A stretch of DNA of 7,359 bases from Pseudomonadota bacterium. GTDB lineage: Bacteria > Pseudomonadota > Alphaproteobacteria > Acetobacterales > Acetobacteraceae. Every line of letters begins with the position of its first letter. Within the stretch, counting starts at the first letter, position 1. Shown piece after piece: positions 6,586 to 7,359 of this stretch. The notes under the pieces are model-generated. The model was given only the letters and a program-made list of their open reading frames with translations. It did not search any database and had not been told where the DNA came from. A program made the translations under genes and the position numbers. Location of the stretch: assembly GCA_021805485.1 (NCBI GenBank), contig JAJZFF010000442.1, positions 1-7,359 of the forward strand, read 5' to 3'.

Positions 6586-7359
6586 TTACCCGAGCACAGG
6601 CGGACGACGCTGCCGCCATGGCCGCACCGCCTCGAAAGCCGCGGATGCACGCAGCACCATCGGATCATCGAGATGGCGGCCCACGATCTGCATGCCGACG
6701 GGCAGGCCGTCCGCGGTCCAGCCGGCCGGGACCGATGCCGCTGGTTGCCCGGTCATGTTCAGCGGGAAGGTGAAGGCCAACCACTGGAATGGCGCGACGA
6801 TGCGTCCGTCGATCTTCTCCGGACCCTGGACATGTACCGGGAACGGCGGCACGGCGAGTGTCGGCGTAAGCAGCAGATCATAACGCTCCATGAAGCGCCA
6901 CATCCGATTGTTAACCGCCTTGCGGGCCATGACTGCGCCGGTGAACTCCTCCGCGGTCCACGGCCGGCGGATAAAATCGAGCAGATGCGGAGTCATGCGG
7001 TCCCCAAACTTGTCCGCAAGCGCACGCATGCCGGCGAGATCGGACTCGAGCGCGACGAGACCCCAGAAGGCCGGATAGGGATCCGTCCAGCCTGGATGGG
7101 CTTCCTCGACAATGCAGCCGAGGTCGCGTTCGAAGACGCGGGCCGCATCGGCAACGATGGCGCGCACGCGCGGATCGACCGCCGCATAGCCCCAGTCCAA
7201 TGAGAGTGCCACCCTCTTGCCCTTGAGATCGCCCTTCAGGCACTCCATCCAATCGAACTCGGGCCCGGGCAGTGTGTATCGGTCGCGGGGGTCAGGGCCC
7301 GAACCGATGACGGAAAGCATGAGCGCGGAATCGGCAACGGTGCGGCTCATCGGGCCGAT
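6586..7359 (-). CDS. Amidase-signature family enzyme, C-terminal part (5' end outside window)
   Basis: The gene reads leftward and is open at the right edge: the first codons visible give IGPMSRTVADSALML, the conserved block just after the catalytic core of amidase-signature hydrolases. About 257 residues are present, roughly the C-terminal half of a family member that usually has 450-500. The Gly/Ser-rich signature and the Lys-cisSer-Ser triad lie N-terminal to this and are not in the window, so catalytic competence cannot be judged. Other family marks are YDLLLTPTLAVPPFPV, FPLNMTGQPAASVPAGW and GLPVGMQIVGRHLDDPMVL near the C-terminus. The family hydrolyses amide bonds of many small molecules and includes GatA; the overall sequence resembles a general amidase (EC 3.5.1.4 type) more than a GatA subunit, by impression only. 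It converges on the thioesterase gene with an 8-base gap (6578-6585). Confidence 0.9.
   Translation of the reverse strand: MGPMSRTVADSALMLSVIGSGPDPRDRYTLPGPEFDWMECLKGDLKGKRVALSLDWGYAAVDPRVRAIVADAARVFERDLGCIVEEAHPGWTDPYPAFWGLVALESDLAGMRALADKFGDRMTPHLLDFIRRPWTAEEFTGAVMARKAVNNRMWRFMERYDLLLTPTLAVPPFPVHVQGPEKIDGRIVAPFQWLAFTFPLNMTGQPAASVPAGWTADGLPVGMQIVGRHLDDPMVLRASAAFEAVRPWRQRRPPVLG

Noticed and set aside
6349..7203. Plus-strand open frame of 284 codons opposite the amidase gene
   Set aside because: Overlaps the end of the thioesterase gene and lies opposite an amidase with clear family motifs; composition is that of a shadow frame.
1..7359. tRNA, rRNA, CRISPR, insertion sequence or defence-system signals
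   Set aside because: No direct repeat arrays, transposase motifs, terminal inverted repeats or RNA-gene signatures were seen; nearly all the sequence is taken up by ordinary coding genes.

Overview
The window is a high-G+C, densely packed stretch of bacterial chromosome. G+C is very high by eye and third codon positions are strongly G/C, so long shadow ORFs appear in almost every frame. Gene content and protein style (GT39 family mannosyl-type transferase, DUF2147 lipocalin-like periplasmic protein, PaaI-type thioesterase, amidase-signature enzyme) fit an alphaproteobacterium, perhaps Rhodospirillales/Acetobacteraceae. That placement rests on general resemblance only.

Layout. Seven genes run left to right: (1) a GT39 integral-membrane glycosyltransferase whose start lies beyond the left edge (1-1099); (2) a small secreted DUF2147 protein (1096-1533); (3) a fold-type II PLP enzyme of the threonine dehydratase/serine racemase group (1530-2519); (4) a class II aldolase/adducin-family protein (2563-3342); (5) a PAPS-type sulfotransferase (about 3339-4403); (6) a Wzx-like oligosaccharide flippase (4487-6019); (7) a PaaI-type hotdog thioesterase (6128-6577). 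An eighth gene on the minus strand encodes the C-terminal half of an amidase-signature enzyme (6586-7359) and runs off the right edge. It converges on the thioesterase gene with only 8 bases between the two stop codons.

How the genes may work together. Genes 1-2, 2-3 and 4-5 overlap by four bases at stop/start junctions (ATGA, ATGA, GTGA), the pattern of translationally coupled operon members. Gaps of 43, 83 and 108 bases separate the remaining co-directional genes. GT39, sulfotransferase and flippase are all plausible parts of cell-envelope glycan assembly: sugar transfer in the membrane, sulfation and export. The dehydratase, aldolase-like protein, thioesterase and amidase look like small-molecule metabolism with no obvious common pathway, so the block may simply be a compact mixed neighbourhood.

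I found no RNA genes, mobile elements, CRISPR arrays or clear terminators, and no convincing new defence or mobile system. The points most worth a second look are the sulfotransferase-flippase pairing, the aldolase-like protein that keeps the metal histidines but lacks the usual catalytic glutamate, and the near-complete serine-racemase active site in the PLP enzyme.
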